This document shows, in pieces, positions 38,088 through 51,800 of a DNA stretch of 64,000 nucleotides (position 1 is its first letter; each line of letters starts with the position of its first letter). The translations under genes and the position numbers were made by a program. This stretch comes from Amphiduros pacificus (lineage: Eukaryota > Annelida > Polychaeta > Phyllodocida > Hesionidae): NCBI GenBank assembly GCA_949316495.1, contig OX439010.1, positions 1,927,001-1,991,000 on the forward strand, read 5' to 3'. The notes beneath the pieces were generated by a model. The model was not told the origin of the DNA, ran no database searches, and saw nothing but the letters and a program-made list of their open reading frames with translations.

Positions 38088-41000
38088 GATGTGCATTGGG
38101 GTGAGATACACCTTAAAATAAAATTTCATAGCCACCCAATCGATTTGTGACGTGCCGATGATCAACGGCAGCGTCACCCCGGGGCCAAATATTGGTTTTG
38201 AATTTTTCAAGAATACATGCTGATCACTACAGCCTCCAAAAAAATCAAAGATGTGCATTGGGGTGAGATACACCTTCAAACAATTTTTCGGAGCGAGCTG
38301 AGCGATTTCTGACGTGCCGGTGATCAACGGTAACGTCAGAAAGGGGCCAAATATTGGTTTTGAATTTTTCCAGAATACATGCTGATCACTACAGCCTCCA
38401 AAAAAATCAAAGATGTGCATTGGGGTGAGATACACCTTCAAACAATTTTTCAGAGCGAGCTGAGCGATTTCTGACGTGCCGGTGATCAACGGTAACGTCA
38501 GAAAGGGGCCAAATATTGGTTTTGAATTTTTCCAGAATACATGCTGATCACTACAGCCTCCAAAAAAATCAAAGATGTGCATTGGGGTGAGATACACCTT
38601 CAAACAATTTTTCAGAGCGAGCTGAGCGATTTCTGACGTGCCGGTGATCAACGGTTACGTCAGAAAGGGGCCAAATTTTGGTTTTGAAATTTTTCAAGAA
38701 TACGTGCTGATCACTACAGCCTCCAAAAAAATCAAAGATGTGCATTGGGGTGAGATACACTTTAAAATAAAATTTCAGAGCCACCCAATCGATTTGTGAC
38801 GTGCCGATGATCAACGGCAGCGTCACACCGGGGCCAAATATTGGTTTTGAATTTTTCCAGAATACATGCTGATAACTACAGCCTCCAAAAAAATCAAAGA
38901 TGTGCATTGGGGTGACATACACCTTCAAACAATTTTTCAGAGCGAGCTGAGCGATTTCTGACGTGCCGGTGATCAACGGCAGCGTCAGAAAGGGGCCAAA
39001 TATTGGTTTTGAATTTTTCCAGAATACATGCTGATCACTACAGCCTCCAAAAAAATCAAAGATGTGCATTGGGGTGAGATACACCTTCAAACAATTTTTC
39101 GGAGCGAGCTGAGCGATTTCTGACGTGCCGGTGATCAACGGTAACGTCAGAAAGGGGCCAAATATTGGTTTTGAATTTTTCAAGAATACATGCTGATCAC
39201 TACAGCCTCCAAAAAAATCAAAGATGTGCATTGGGGTGAGATACACCTTCACACAATTTTTCAGAGCGACCTGAGCGATTTCTGACGTGCCGTTGATCAA
39301 CGGTAACGTCAGAAAGGGGCCAAATATTGGTTTTGAATTTTTCCAGAATACATGCTGATCACTACAGCCTCCAAAAAAATCAAAGATGTGCATTGGGGTG
39401 AGATACACCTTAAAATAAAATTTCATAGCCACCCAATCGATTTGTGACGTGCCGATGATCAACGGCAGCGTCACACCGGGGCCAAATATTAGTTTTGAAT
39501 TTTTCAAGAATACATGCTGATCACTACAGCCTCCAAAAAAATCAAAGATGTGCATTGGGGTGAGATACACCTTCAAACAATTTTTCAGAGCGAGCTGAGC
39601 GATTTCTGACGTGCCGGTGATCAACGGTTACGTCAGAAAGGGGCCAAATTTTGGTTTTGAAATTTTTAAAGAATACGTGCTGATCACTACAGCCTCCAAA
39701 AAAATCAAAGATGTGCATTGGGGTGAGATACACCTTAAAATAAAATTTCATAGCCACCCAATCGATTTCTGACGTGCCGTTGATCAATGGTTACGTCAGA
39801 AAGGGGCCAAATATTGGTTTTGAAATTTTTCAAGAATACATGCTGATCACTACAGCCTCCAAAAAATTCAAAGATGTGCATTGGGGTGAGATACACCTTC
39901 AAACAATTTTTCAGAGCGAGCTGAGCGATTTCTGACGTGCCGGTGATCAACGGTTACGTCAGAAAGGGGCCAAATATTGGTTTTGAAATTTTTCAAGAAT
40001 ACGTGCTGATCACTACAGCCTCCAAAAAAATCAAAGATGTGCATTGGGATGAGATACACCTTAAAATAAAATTTCAGAGCCACCCAATCGATTTGTGACG
40101 TGCCGATGAATTTTTCAAGAATACATGCTGATCACTACAGCCTCCAAAAAAATCAAAGATGTGCATTGGGGTGAGATACACCTTCAAAAAAAATTTCGGA
40201 GCGAGCTGAACGATTTCTGACGTGCCGATGATCAACGGTAACGTCAGAAAGGGGCCAAATATTGGTTTTGAATTTTTCAAGAATACATGCTGATCACTAC
40301 AGCCTCCAAAAAAATCAAAGATGTGCATTGGGGTGAGATACACCTTAAAATAAAATTTCATAGCCACCCAATCGATTTCTGACGTGCCGATGATCAACGG
40401 TAACGTCAGAAAGGGGCCAAATTTTGGTTTTGAAATTTTTCAAGAATACGTGCTGATCACTACAGCCTCCAAAAAAATCAAAGATGTGCATTGGGGTGAG
40501 ATACACCTTAAAATAAAATTTCAGAGCCACCCAATCGATTTGTGACGTGCCGATGATCAACGGCAGCGTCACACCGGGGCCAAATATTAGTTTTGAATTT
40601 TTCAAGAATACATGCTGATCACTACAGCCTCCAAAAAAATCAAAGATGTGCATTGGGGTGAGATACACCTTCAAACAATTTTTCAGAGCGAGCTGAGCGA
40701 TTTCTGACGTGCCGGTGATCAACGGTTACGTCAGAAAGGGGCCAAATATTGGTTTTGAATTTTTCCAGAATACATGCTGATCACTACAGCCTCCAAAAAA
40801 ATCAAAGATGTGCATTGGGGTGAGATACACCTTCAAACAATTTTTCAGAGCGAGCTGAGCGATTTCTGACGTGCCGGTGATCAACGGTTACGTCAGAAAG
40901 GGGCCAAATTTTGGTTTTGAAATTTTTCAAGAATACGTGCTGATCACTACAGCCTCCAAAAAAATCAAAGATGTGCATTGGGGTGAGATACACCTTAAAA

Positions 41001-41885
41001 TAAAATTTCAGAGCCACCCAATCGATTTGTGACGTGCCGATGATCAACGGCAGCGTCACACCGGGGCCAAATATTAGTTTAGAATTTTTCCAGAATACAT
41101 GCTGATCACTACAGCCTCCAAAAAAATCAAAGATGTGCATTGGGGTGAGATACACCTTCAAACAATTTTTCAGAGCGAGCTGAGCGATTTCTGACGTGCC
41201 GGTGATCAACGGTAACGTCAGAAAGGGGCCAAATATTGGTTTTGAATTTTTCCAGAATACATGCTGATCACTACAGCCTCCAAAAAATTCAAAGATGTGC
41301 ATTGGGGTGAGATACACCTTAAAATAAAATTTCATAGCCACCCAATCGATTTGTGACGTGCCGATGATCAACGGCAGCGTCACACCGGGGCCAAATATTA
41401 GTTTTGAATTTTTCAAGAATACATGCTGATCACTACAGCCTCCAAAAAAATCAAAGATGTGCATTGGGGTGAGATACACCTTAAAATAAAATTTCAGAGC
41501 CACCCAATCGATTTGTGGCGTGCCGATGATCAACGGCAGCGTCACACCGGGGCCAAATATTAGTTTTGAATTTTTCAAGAATACATGCTGATCACTACAG
41601 CCTCCAAAAAAATCAAAGATGTGCATTGGGGTGAGATACACCTTAAAATAAAATTTCATAGCCACCCAATCGATTTGTGACGTGCCGATGATCAACGGCA
41701 GCGTCACCCCGGGGCCAAATATTGGTTTTGAATTTTTCAAGAATACATGCTGATCACTACAGCCTCAAAAAAAATCAAAGATGTGCATTGGGGTGAGATA
41801 CACCTTCAAACAATTTTTCGGAGCGAGCTGAGCGATTTCTGACGTGCCGGTGATCAACGGTAACGTCAGAAAGGGGCCAAATATT
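38042..41885. repeat. 4,465-bp-offset block, copy 2
   Basis: It is the second copy of 33,577-37,420. The 8,646-bp unit is therefore 4,465 plus 4,181 bp, a near-duplicate within a duplicate. Similarity ends where CAAG/TTAG forms in copy 1 meet CCAG/TTGG forms here. Confidence 0.75.
39547..40157. repeat. 611-bp cassette, copy 7
   Basis: The short monomer is 40,036-40,157 and type D follows. It lies 4,465 bp after copy 5 and 8,646 bp before copy 10. Confidence 0.88.
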
Positions 41886-43727
41886 GGTTTTGAATTTTTC
41901 CAGAATACATGCTGATCACTACAGCCTCCAAAAAAATCAAAGATGTGCATTGGGGTGAGATACACCTTCAAACAATTTTTCAGAGCGAGCTGAGCGATTT
42001 CTGACGTGCCGGTGATCAACGGTTACGTCAGAAAGGGGCCAAATTTTGGTTTTGAAATTTTTCAAGAATACGTGCTGATCACTACAGCCTCCAAAAAAAT
42101 CAAAGATGTGCATTGGGGTGAGATACACTTTAAAATAAAATTTCAGAGCCACCCAATCGATTTGTGACGTGCCGATGATCAACGGCAGCGTCACACCGGG
42201 GCCAAATATTGGTTTTGAATTTTTCCAGAATACATGCTGATAACTACAGCCTCCAAAAAAATCAAAGATGTGCATTGGGGTGAGATACACCTTCACACAA
42301 TTTTTCAGAGCGACCTGAGCGATTTCTGACGTGCCGTTGATCAACGGTAACGTCAGAAAGGGGCCAAATATTGGTTTTGAATTTTTCAAGAATACATGCT
42401 GATCACTACAGCCTCCAAAAAAATCAAAGATGTGCATTGGGGTGAGATACACCTTAAAATAAAATTTCAGAGCCACCCAATCGATTTGTGACGTGCCGAT
42501 GATCAACGGCAGCGTCACACCGGGGCCAAATATTAGTTTTGAATTTTTCAAGAATACATGCTGATCACTACAGCCTCAAAAAAAATCAAAGATGTGCATT
42601 GGGGTGAGATACACCTTCAAACAATTTTTCGGAGCGAGCTGAGCGATTTCTGACGTGCCGGTGATCAACGGTAACGTCAGAAAGGGGCCAAATATTGGTT
42701 TTGAATTTTTCCAGAATACATGCTGATCACTACAGCCTCCAAAAAAATCAAAGATGTGCATTGGGGTGAGATACACCTTCAAACAATTTTTCAGAGCGAG
42801 CTGAGCGATTTCTGACGTGCTGGTGATCAACGGTAACGTCAGAAAGGGGCCAAATATTGGTTTTGAATTTTTCCAGAATACATGCTGATCACTACAGCCT
42901 CCAAAAAAATCAAAGATGTGCATTGGGGTGAGATACACCTTCAAACAATTTTTCAGAGCGAGCTGAGCGATTTCTGACGTGCCGGTGATCAACGGTAACG
43001 TCAGAAAGGGGCCAAATATTGGTTTTGAATTTTTCAAGAATACATGCTGATCACTACAGCCTCCAAAAAAATCAAAGATGTGCATTGGGGTGAGATACAC
43101 CTTAAAATAAAATTTCATAGCCACCCAATCGATTTGTGACGTGCCGATGATCAACGGCAGCGTCACACCGGGGCCAAATATTAGTTTTGAATTTTTCAAG
43201 AATACATGCTGATCACTACAGCCTCCAAAAAAATCAAAGATGTGCATTGGGGTGAGATACACCTTAAAATAAAATTTCAGAGCGAGCTGAGCGATTTCTG
43301 ACGTGCCGGTGATCAACGGCAGCGTCAGAAAGGGGCCAAATATTGGTTTTTTAAATTTTTCCAGAATACATGCTGATCACTACAGCCTCCAAAAAAATCA
43401 AAGATGTGCATTGGGGTGAGATACACCTTCAAACAATTTTTCAGAGCGAGCTGAGCGATTTCTGACGTGCCGGTGATCAACGGTTACGTCAGAAAGGGGC
43501 CAAATATTGGTTTTGAAATTTTTCAAGAATACGTGCTGATCACTACAGCCTCCAAAAAAATCAAAGATGTGCATTGGGGTGAGATACACCTTAAAATAAA
43601 ATTTCAGAGCCACCCAATCGATTTGTGACGTGCCGATGATCAACGGCAGCGTCACACCGGGGCCAAATATTAGTTTTGAATTTTTCAAGAATACATGCTG
43701 ATCACTACAGCCTCCAAAAAAATCAAA

Positions 43728-44338
43728 GATGTGCATTGGGGTGAGATACACCTTCAAACAATTTTTCAGAGCGAGCTGAGCGATTTCTGACGTGCCGGTG
43801 ATCAACGGTTACGTCAGAAAGGGGCCAAATTTTGGTTTTGAAATTTTTAAAGAATACGTGCTGATCACTACAGCCTCCAAAAAAATCAAAGATGTGCATT
43901 GGGGTGAGATACACCTTAAAATAAAATTTCATAGCCACCCAATCGATTTCTGACGTGCCGTTGATCAATGGTTACGTCAGAAAGGGGCCAAATATTGGTT
44001 TTGAAATTTTTCAAGAATACATGCTGATCACTACAGCCTCCAAAAAATTCAAAGATGTGCATTGGGGTGAGATACACCTTCAAACAATTTTTCAGAGCGA
44101 GCTGAGCGATTTCTGACGTGCCGGTGATCAACGGTTACGTCAGAAAGGGGCCAAATATTGGTTTTGAAATTTTTCAAGAATACGTGCTGATCACTACAGC
44201 CTCCAAAAAAATCAAAGATGTGCATTGGGATGAGATACACCTTAAAATAAAATTTCAGAGCCACCCAATCGATTTGTGACGTGCCGATGAATTTTTCTAG
44301 AATACATGCTGATCACTACAGCCTCCAAAAAAATCAAA
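43728..44338. repeat. 611-bp cassette, copy 8 (with TCTAGA mark)
   Basis: The short monomer is 44,217-44,338, with TCTAGA at 44,296-44,301. It lies at the start of the second 8.65-kb unit. Confidence 0.9.
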
Positions 44339-46122
44339 GATGTGCATTGGGGTGAGATACACCTTCAAAAAAAATTTCGGAGCGAGCTGAACGATTTCTG
44401 ACGTGCCGATGATCAACGGTAACGTCAGAAAGGGGCCAAATATTGGTTTTGAATTTTTCAAGAATACATGCTGATCACTACAGCCTCCAAAAAAATCAAA
44501 GATGTGCATTGGGGTGAGATACACCTTAAAATAAAATTTCATAGCCACCCAATCGATTTCTGACGTGCCGATGATCAACGGTAACGTCAGAAAGGGGCCA
44601 AATTTTGGTTTTGAAATTTTTCAAGAATACGTGCTGATCACTACAGCCTCCAAAAAAATCAAAGATGTGCATTGGGGTGAGATACACCTTAAAATAAAAT
44701 TTCAGAGCCACCCAATCGATTTGTGACGTGCCGATGATCAACGGCAGCGTCACACCGGGGCCAAATATTAGTTTTGAATTTTTCAAGAATACATGCTGAT
44801 CACTACAGCCTCCAAAAAAATCAAAGATGTGCATTGGGGTGAGATACACCTTCAAACAATTTTTCAGAGCGAGCTGAGCGATTTCTGACGTGCCGGTGAT
44901 CAACGGTTACGTCAGAAAGGGGCCAAATATTGGTTTTGAATTTTTCCAGAATACATGCTGATCACTACAGCCTCCAAAAAAATCAAAGATGTGCATTGGG
45001 GTGAGATACACCTTCAAACAATTTTTCAGAGCGAGCTGAGCGATTTCTGACGTGCCGGTGATCAACGGTTACGTCAGAAAGGGGCCAAATTTTGGTTTTG
45101 AAATTTTTCAAGAATACGTGCTGATCACTACAGCCTCCAAAAAAATCAAAGATGTGCATTGGGGTGAGATACACCTTAAAATAAAATTTCAGAGCCACCC
45201 AATCGATTTGTGACGTGCCGATGATCAACGGCAGCGTCACACCGGGGCCAAATATTAGTTTTGAATTTTTCCAGAATACATGCTGATCACTACAGCCTCC
45301 AAAAAAATCAAAGATGTGCATTGGGGTGAGATACACCTTCAAACAATTTTTCAGAGCGAGCTGAGCGATTTCTGACGTGCCGGTGATCAACGGTAACGTC
45401 AGAAAGGGGCCAAATATTGGTTTTGAATTTTTCCAGAATACATGCTGATCACTACAGCCTCCAAAAAATTCAAAGATGTGCATTGGGGTGAGATACACCT
45501 TAAAATAAAATTTCATAGCCACCCAATCGATTTGTGACGTGCCGATGATCAACGGCAGCGTCACACCGGGGCCAAATATTAGTTTTGAATTTTTCAAGAA
45601 TACATGCTGATCACTACAGCCTCCAAAAAAATCAAAGATGTGCATTGGGGTGAGATACACCTTAAAATAAAATTTCAGAGCCACCCAATCGATTTGTGGC
45701 GTGCCGATGATCAACGGCAGCGTCACACCGGGGCCAAATATTAGTTTTGAATTTTTCAAGAATACATGCTGATCACTACAGCCTCCAAAAAAATCAAAGA
45801 TGTGCATTGGGGTGAGATACACCTTAAAATAAAATTTCATAGCCACCCAATCGATTTGTGACGTGCCGATGATCAACGGCAGCGTCACCCCGGGGCCAAA
45901 TATTGGTTTTGAATTTTTCAAGAATACATGCTGATCACTACAGCCTCCAAAAAAATCAAAGATGTGCATTGGGGTGAGATACACCTTCAAACAATTTTTC
46001 GGAGCGAGCTGAGCGATTTCTGACGTGCCGGTGATCAACGGTAACGTCAGAAAGGGGCCAAATATTAGTTTTGAATTTTTCAAGAATACATGCTGATCAC
46101 TACAGCCTCCAAAAAAATCAAA

Positions 46123-46733
46123 GATGTGCATTGGGGTGAGATACACCTTCAAACAATTTTTCAGAGCGAGCTGAGCGATTTCTGACGTGCCGGTGATCAA
46201 CGGTTACGTCAGAAAGGGGCCAAATTTTGGTTTTGAAATTTTTAAAGAATACGTGCTGATCACTACAGCCTCCAAAAAAATCAAAGATGTGCATTGGGGT
46301 GAGATACACCTTAAAATAAAATTTCATAGCCACCCAATCGATTTCTGACGTGCCGTTGATCAATGGTTACGTCAGAAAGGGGCCAAATATTGGTTTTGAA
46401 ATTTTTCAAGAATACATGCTGATCACTACAGCCTCCAAAAAATTCAAAGATGTGCATTGGGGTGAGATACACCTTCAAACAATTTTTCAGAGCGAGCTGA
46501 GCGATTTCTGACGTGCCGGTGATCAACGGTTACGTCAGAAAGGGGCCAAATATTGGTTTTGAAATTTTTCAAGAATACGTGCTGATCACTACAGCCTCCA
46601 AAAAAATCAAAGATGTGCATTGGGATGAGATACACCTTAAAATAAAATTTCAGAGCCACCCAATCGATTTGTGACGTGCCGATGAATTTTTCAAGAATAC
46701 ATGCTGATCACTACAGCCTCCAAAAAAATCAAA
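46123..46733. repeat. 611-bp cassette, copy 9
   Basis: The short monomer is 46,612-46,733, followed by a type B monomer with CACCCCGGGGCC. It is the counterpart of copy 6 at 8,646 bp. Confidence 0.88.
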
Positions 46734-48192
46734 GATGTGCATTGGGGTGAGATACACCTTAAAATAAAATTTCATAGCCACCCAATCGATTTGTGACGTG
46801 CCGATGATCAACGGCAGCGTCACCCCGGGGCCAAATATTGGTTTTGAATTTTTCAAGAATACATGCTGATCACTACAGCCTCCAAAAAAATCAAAGATGT
46901 GCATTGGGGTGAGATACACCTTCAAACAATTTTTCGGAGCGAGCTGAGCGATTTCTGACGTGCCGGTGATCAACGGTAACGTCAGAAAGGGGCCAAATAT
47001 TGGTTTTGAATTTTTCCAGAATACATGCTGATCACTACAGCCTCCAAAAAAATCAAAGATGTGCATTGGGGTGAGATACACCTTCAAACAATTTTTCAGA
47101 GCGAGCTGAGCGATTTCTGACGTGCCGGTGATCAACGGTAACGTCAGAAAGGGGCCAAATATTGGTTTTGAATTTTTCCAGAATACATGCTGATCACTAC
47201 AGCCTCCAAAAAAATCAAAGATGTGCATTGGGGTGAGATACACCTTCAAACAATTTTTCAGAGCGAGCTGAGCGATTTCTGACGTGCCGGTGATCAACGG
47301 TTACGTCAGAAAGGGGCCAAATTTTGGTTTTGAAATTTTTCAAGAATACGTGCTGATCACTACAGCCTCCAAAAAAATCAAAGATGTGCATTGGGGTGAG
47401 ATACACTTTAAAATAAAATTTCAGAGCCACCCAATCGATTTGTGACGTGCCGATGATCAACGGCAGCGTCACACCGGGGCCAAATATTGGTTTTGAATTT
47501 TTCCAGAATACATGCTGATAACTACAGCCTCCAAAAAAATCAAAGATGTGCATTGGGGTGACATACACCTTCAAACAATTTTTCAGAGCGAGCTGAGCGA
47601 TTTCTGACGTGCCGGTGATCAACGGCAGCGTCAGAAAGGGGCCAAATATTGGTTTTGAATTTTTCCAGAATACATGCTGATCACTACAGCCTCCAAAAAA
47701 ATCAAAGATGTGCATTGGGGTGAGATACACCTTCAAACAATTTTTCGGAGCGAGCTGAGCGATTTCTGACGTGCCGGTGATCAACGGTAACGTCAGAAAG
47801 GGGCCAAATATTGGTTTTGAATTTTTCAAGAATACATGCTGATCACTACAGCCTCCAAAAAAATCAAAGATGTGCATTGGGGTGAGATACACCTTCACAC
47901 AATTTTTCAGAGCGACCTGAGCGATTTCTGACGTGCCGTTGATCAACGGTAACGTCAGAAAGGGGCCAAATATTGGTTTTGAATTTTTCCAGAATACATG
48001 CTGATCACTACAGCCTCCAAAAAAATCAAAGATGTGCATTGGGGTGAGATACACCTTAAAATAAAATTTCATAGCCACCCAATCGATTTGTGACGTGCCG
48101 ATGATCAACGGCAGCGTCACACCGGGGCCAAATATTAGTTTTGAATTTTTCAAGAATACATGCTGATCACTACAGCCTCCAAAAAAATCAAA

Positions 48193-48803
48193 GATGTGCA
48201 TTGGGGTGAGATACACCTTCAAACAATTTTTCAGAGCGAGCTGAGCGATTTCTGACGTGCCGGTGATCAACGGTTACGTCAGAAAGGGGCCAAATTTTGG
48301 TTTTGAAATTTTTAAAGAATACGTGCTGATCACTACAGCCTCCAAAAAAATCAAAGATGTGCATTGGGGTGAGATACACCTTAAAATAAAATTTCATAGC
48401 CACCCAATCGATTTCTGACGTGCCGTTGATCAATGGTTACGTCAGAAAGGGGCCAAATATTGGTTTTGAAATTTTTCAAGAATACATGCTGATCACTACA
48501 GCCTCCAAAAAATTCAAAGATGTGCATTGGGGTGAGATACACCTTCAAACAATTTTTCAGAGCGAGCTGAGCGATTTCTGACGTGCCGGTGATCAACGGT
48601 TACGTCAGAAAGGGGCCAAATATTGGTTTTGAAATTTTTCAAGAATACGTGCTGATCACTACAGCCTCCAAAAAAATCAAAGATGTGCATTGGGATGAGA
48701 TACACCTTAAAATAAAATTTCAGAGCCACCCAATCGATTTGTGACGTGCCGATGAATTTTTCAAGAATACATGCTGATCACTACAGCCTCCAAAAAAATC
48801 AAA
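48193..48803. repeat. 611-bp cassette, copy 10
   Basis: The short monomer is 48,682-48,803 and type D follows. It is the counterpart of copy 7 at 8,646 bp. Confidence 0.88.
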
Positions 48804-51800
48804 GATGTGCATTGGGGTGAGATACACCTTCAAAAAAAATTTCGGAGCGAGCTGAACGATTTCTGACGTGCCGATGATCAACGGTAACGTCAGAAAGGGG
48901 CCAAATATTGGTTTTGAATTTTTCAAGAATACATGCTGATCACTACAGCCTCCAAAAAAATCAAAGATGTGCATTGGGGTGAGATACACCTTAAAATAAA
49001 ATTTCATAGCCACCCAATCGATTTCTGACGTGCCGATGATCAACGGTAACGTCAGAAAGGGGCCAAATTTTGGTTTTGAAATTTTTCAAGAATACGTGCT
49101 GATCACTACAGCCTCCAAAAAAATCAAAGATGTGCATTGGGGTGAGATACACCTTAAAATAAAATTTCAGAGCCACCCAATCGATTTGTGACGTGCCGAT
49201 GATCAACGGCAGCGTCACACCGGGGCCAAATATTAGTTTTGAATTTTTCAAGAATACATGCTGATCACTACAGCCTCCAAAAAAATCAAAGATGTGCATT
49301 GGGGTGAGATACACCTTCAAACAATTTTTCAGAGCGAGCTGAGCGATTTCTGACGTGCCGGTGATCAACGGTTACGTCAGAAAGGGGCCAAATATTGGTT
49401 TTGAATTTTTCCAGAATACATGCTGATCACTACAGCCTCCAAAAAAATCAAAGATGTGCATTGGGGTGAGATACACCTTCAAACAATTTTTCAGAGCGAG
49501 CTGAGCGATTTCTGACATGCCGGTGATCAACGGTTACGTCAGAAAGGGGCCAAATTTTGGTTTTGAAATTTTTCAAGAATACGTGCTGATCACTACAGCC
49601 TCCAAAAAAATCAAAGATGTGCATTGGGGTGAGATACACCTTAAAATAAAATTTCAGAGCCACCCAATCGATTTGTGACGTGCCGATGATCAACGGCAGC
49701 GTCACACCGGGGCCAAATATTAGTTTTGAATTTTTCCAGAATACATGCTGATCACTACAGCCTCCAAAAAAATCAAAGATGTGCATTGGGGTGAGATACA
49801 CCTTCAAACAATTTTTCAGAGCGAGCTGAGCGATTTCTGACGTGCCGGTGATCAACGGTAACGTCAGAAAGGGGCCAAATATTGGTTTTGAATTTTTCCA
49901 GAATACATGCTGATCACTACAGCCTCCAAAAAATTCAAAGATGTGCATTGGGGTGAGATACACCTTAAAATAAAATTTCATAGCCACCCAATCGATTTGT
50001 GACGTGCCGATGATCAACGGCAGCGTCACACCGGGGCCAAATATTAGTTTTGAATTTTTCAAGAATACATGCTGATCACTACAGCCTCCAAAAAAATCAA
50101 AGATGTGCATTGGGGTGAGATACACCTTAAAATAAAATTTCAGAGCCACCCAATCGATTTGTGGCGTGCCGATGATCAACGGCAGCGTCACACCGGGGCC
50201 AAATATTAGTTTTGAATTTTTCAAGAATACATGCTGATCACTACAGCCTCCAAAAAAATCAAAGATGTGCATTGGGGTGAGATACACCTTAAAATAAAAT
50301 TTCATAGCCACCCAATCGATTTGTGACGTGCCGATGATCAACGGCAGCGTCACCCCGGGGCCAAATATTGGTTTTGAATTTTTCAAGAATACATGCTGAT
50401 CACTACAGCCTCCAAAAAAATCAAAGATGTGCATTGGGGTGAGATACACCTTCAAACAATTTTTCGGAGCGAGCTGAGCGATTTCTGACGTGCCGGTGAT
50501 CAACGGTAACGTCAGAAAGGGGCCAAATATTGGTTTTGAATTTTTCCAGAATACATGCTGATCACTACAGCCTCCAAAAAAATCAAAGATGTGCATTGGG
50601 GTGAGATACACCTTCAAACAATTTTTCAGAGCGAGCTGAGCGATTTCTGACGTGCCGGTGATCAACGGTAACGTCAGAAAGGGGCCAAATATTGGTTTTG
50701 AATTTTTCCAGAATACATGCTGATCACTACAGCCTCCAAAAAAATCAAAGATGTGCATTGGGGTGAGATACACCTTCAAACAATTTTTCAGAGCGAGCTG
50801 AGCGATTTCTGACGTGCCGGTGATCAACGGTTACGTCAGAAAGGGGCCAAATTTTGGTTTTGAAATTTTTCAAGAATACGTGCTGATCACTACAGCCTCC
50901 AAAAAAATCAAAGATGTGCATTGGGGTGAGATACACTTTAAAATAAAATTTCAGAGCCACCCAATCGATTTGTGACGTGCCGATGATCAACGGCAGCGTC
51001 ACACCGGGGCCAAATATTGGTTTTGAATTTTTCCAGAATACATGCTGATAACTACAGCCTCCAAAAAAATCAAAGATGTGCATTGGGGTGAGATACACCT
51101 TCACACAATTTTTCAGAGCGACCTGAGCGATTTCTGACGTGCCGTTGATCAACGGTAACGTCAGAAAGGGGCCAAATATTGGTTTTGAATTTTTCAAGAA
51201 TACATGCTGATCACTACAGCCTCCAAAAAAATCAAAGATGTGCATTGGGGTGAGATACACCTTAAAATAAAATTTCAGAGCCACCCAATCGATTTGTGAC
51301 GTGCCGATGATCAACGGCAGCGTCACACCGGGGCCAAATATTAGTTTTGAATTTTTCAAGAATACATGCTGATCACTACAGCCTCAAAAAAAATCAAAGA
51401 TGTGCATTGGGGTGAGATACACCTTCAAACAATTTTTCGGAGCGAGCTGAGCGATTTCTGACGTGCCGGTGATCAACGGTAACGTCAGAAAGGGGCCAAA
51501 TATTGGTTTTGAATTTTTCCAGAATACATGCTGATCACTACAGCCTCCAAAAAAATCAAAGATGTGCATTGGGGTGAGATACACCTTCAAACAATTTTTC
51601 AGAGCGAGCTGAGCGATTTCTGACGTGCTGGTGATCAACGGTAACGTCAGAAAGGGGCCAAATATTGGTTTTGAATTTTTCCAGAATACATGCTGATCAC
51701 TACAGCCTCCAAAAAAATCAAAGATGTGCATTGGGGTGAGATACACCTTCAAACAATTTTTCAGAGCGAGCTGAGCGATTTCTGACGTGCCGGTGATCAA

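Larger units (their letters stand above)
34962..43607. repeat. 8,646-bp tandem segmental duplication, unit 1
   Basis: Landmarks recur at exactly 8,646 bp in unit 2: TCTAGA 35,650/44,296; GTGGCGTGCC 37,050/45,696 and 41,515/50,161; CCCCGGGG 37,242/45,888, 38,177/46,823 and 41,707/50,353; three cassettes. The left edge is a T/G difference at 34,961/43,607. Private changes are GCCTCAAAAAAAATC at ~41,766, TTTAGAATTTTTCC at ~41,080 and an odd GGTTTTTTAAATTTTTCC at ~43,346 (2 bp longer). Confidence 0.9.
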
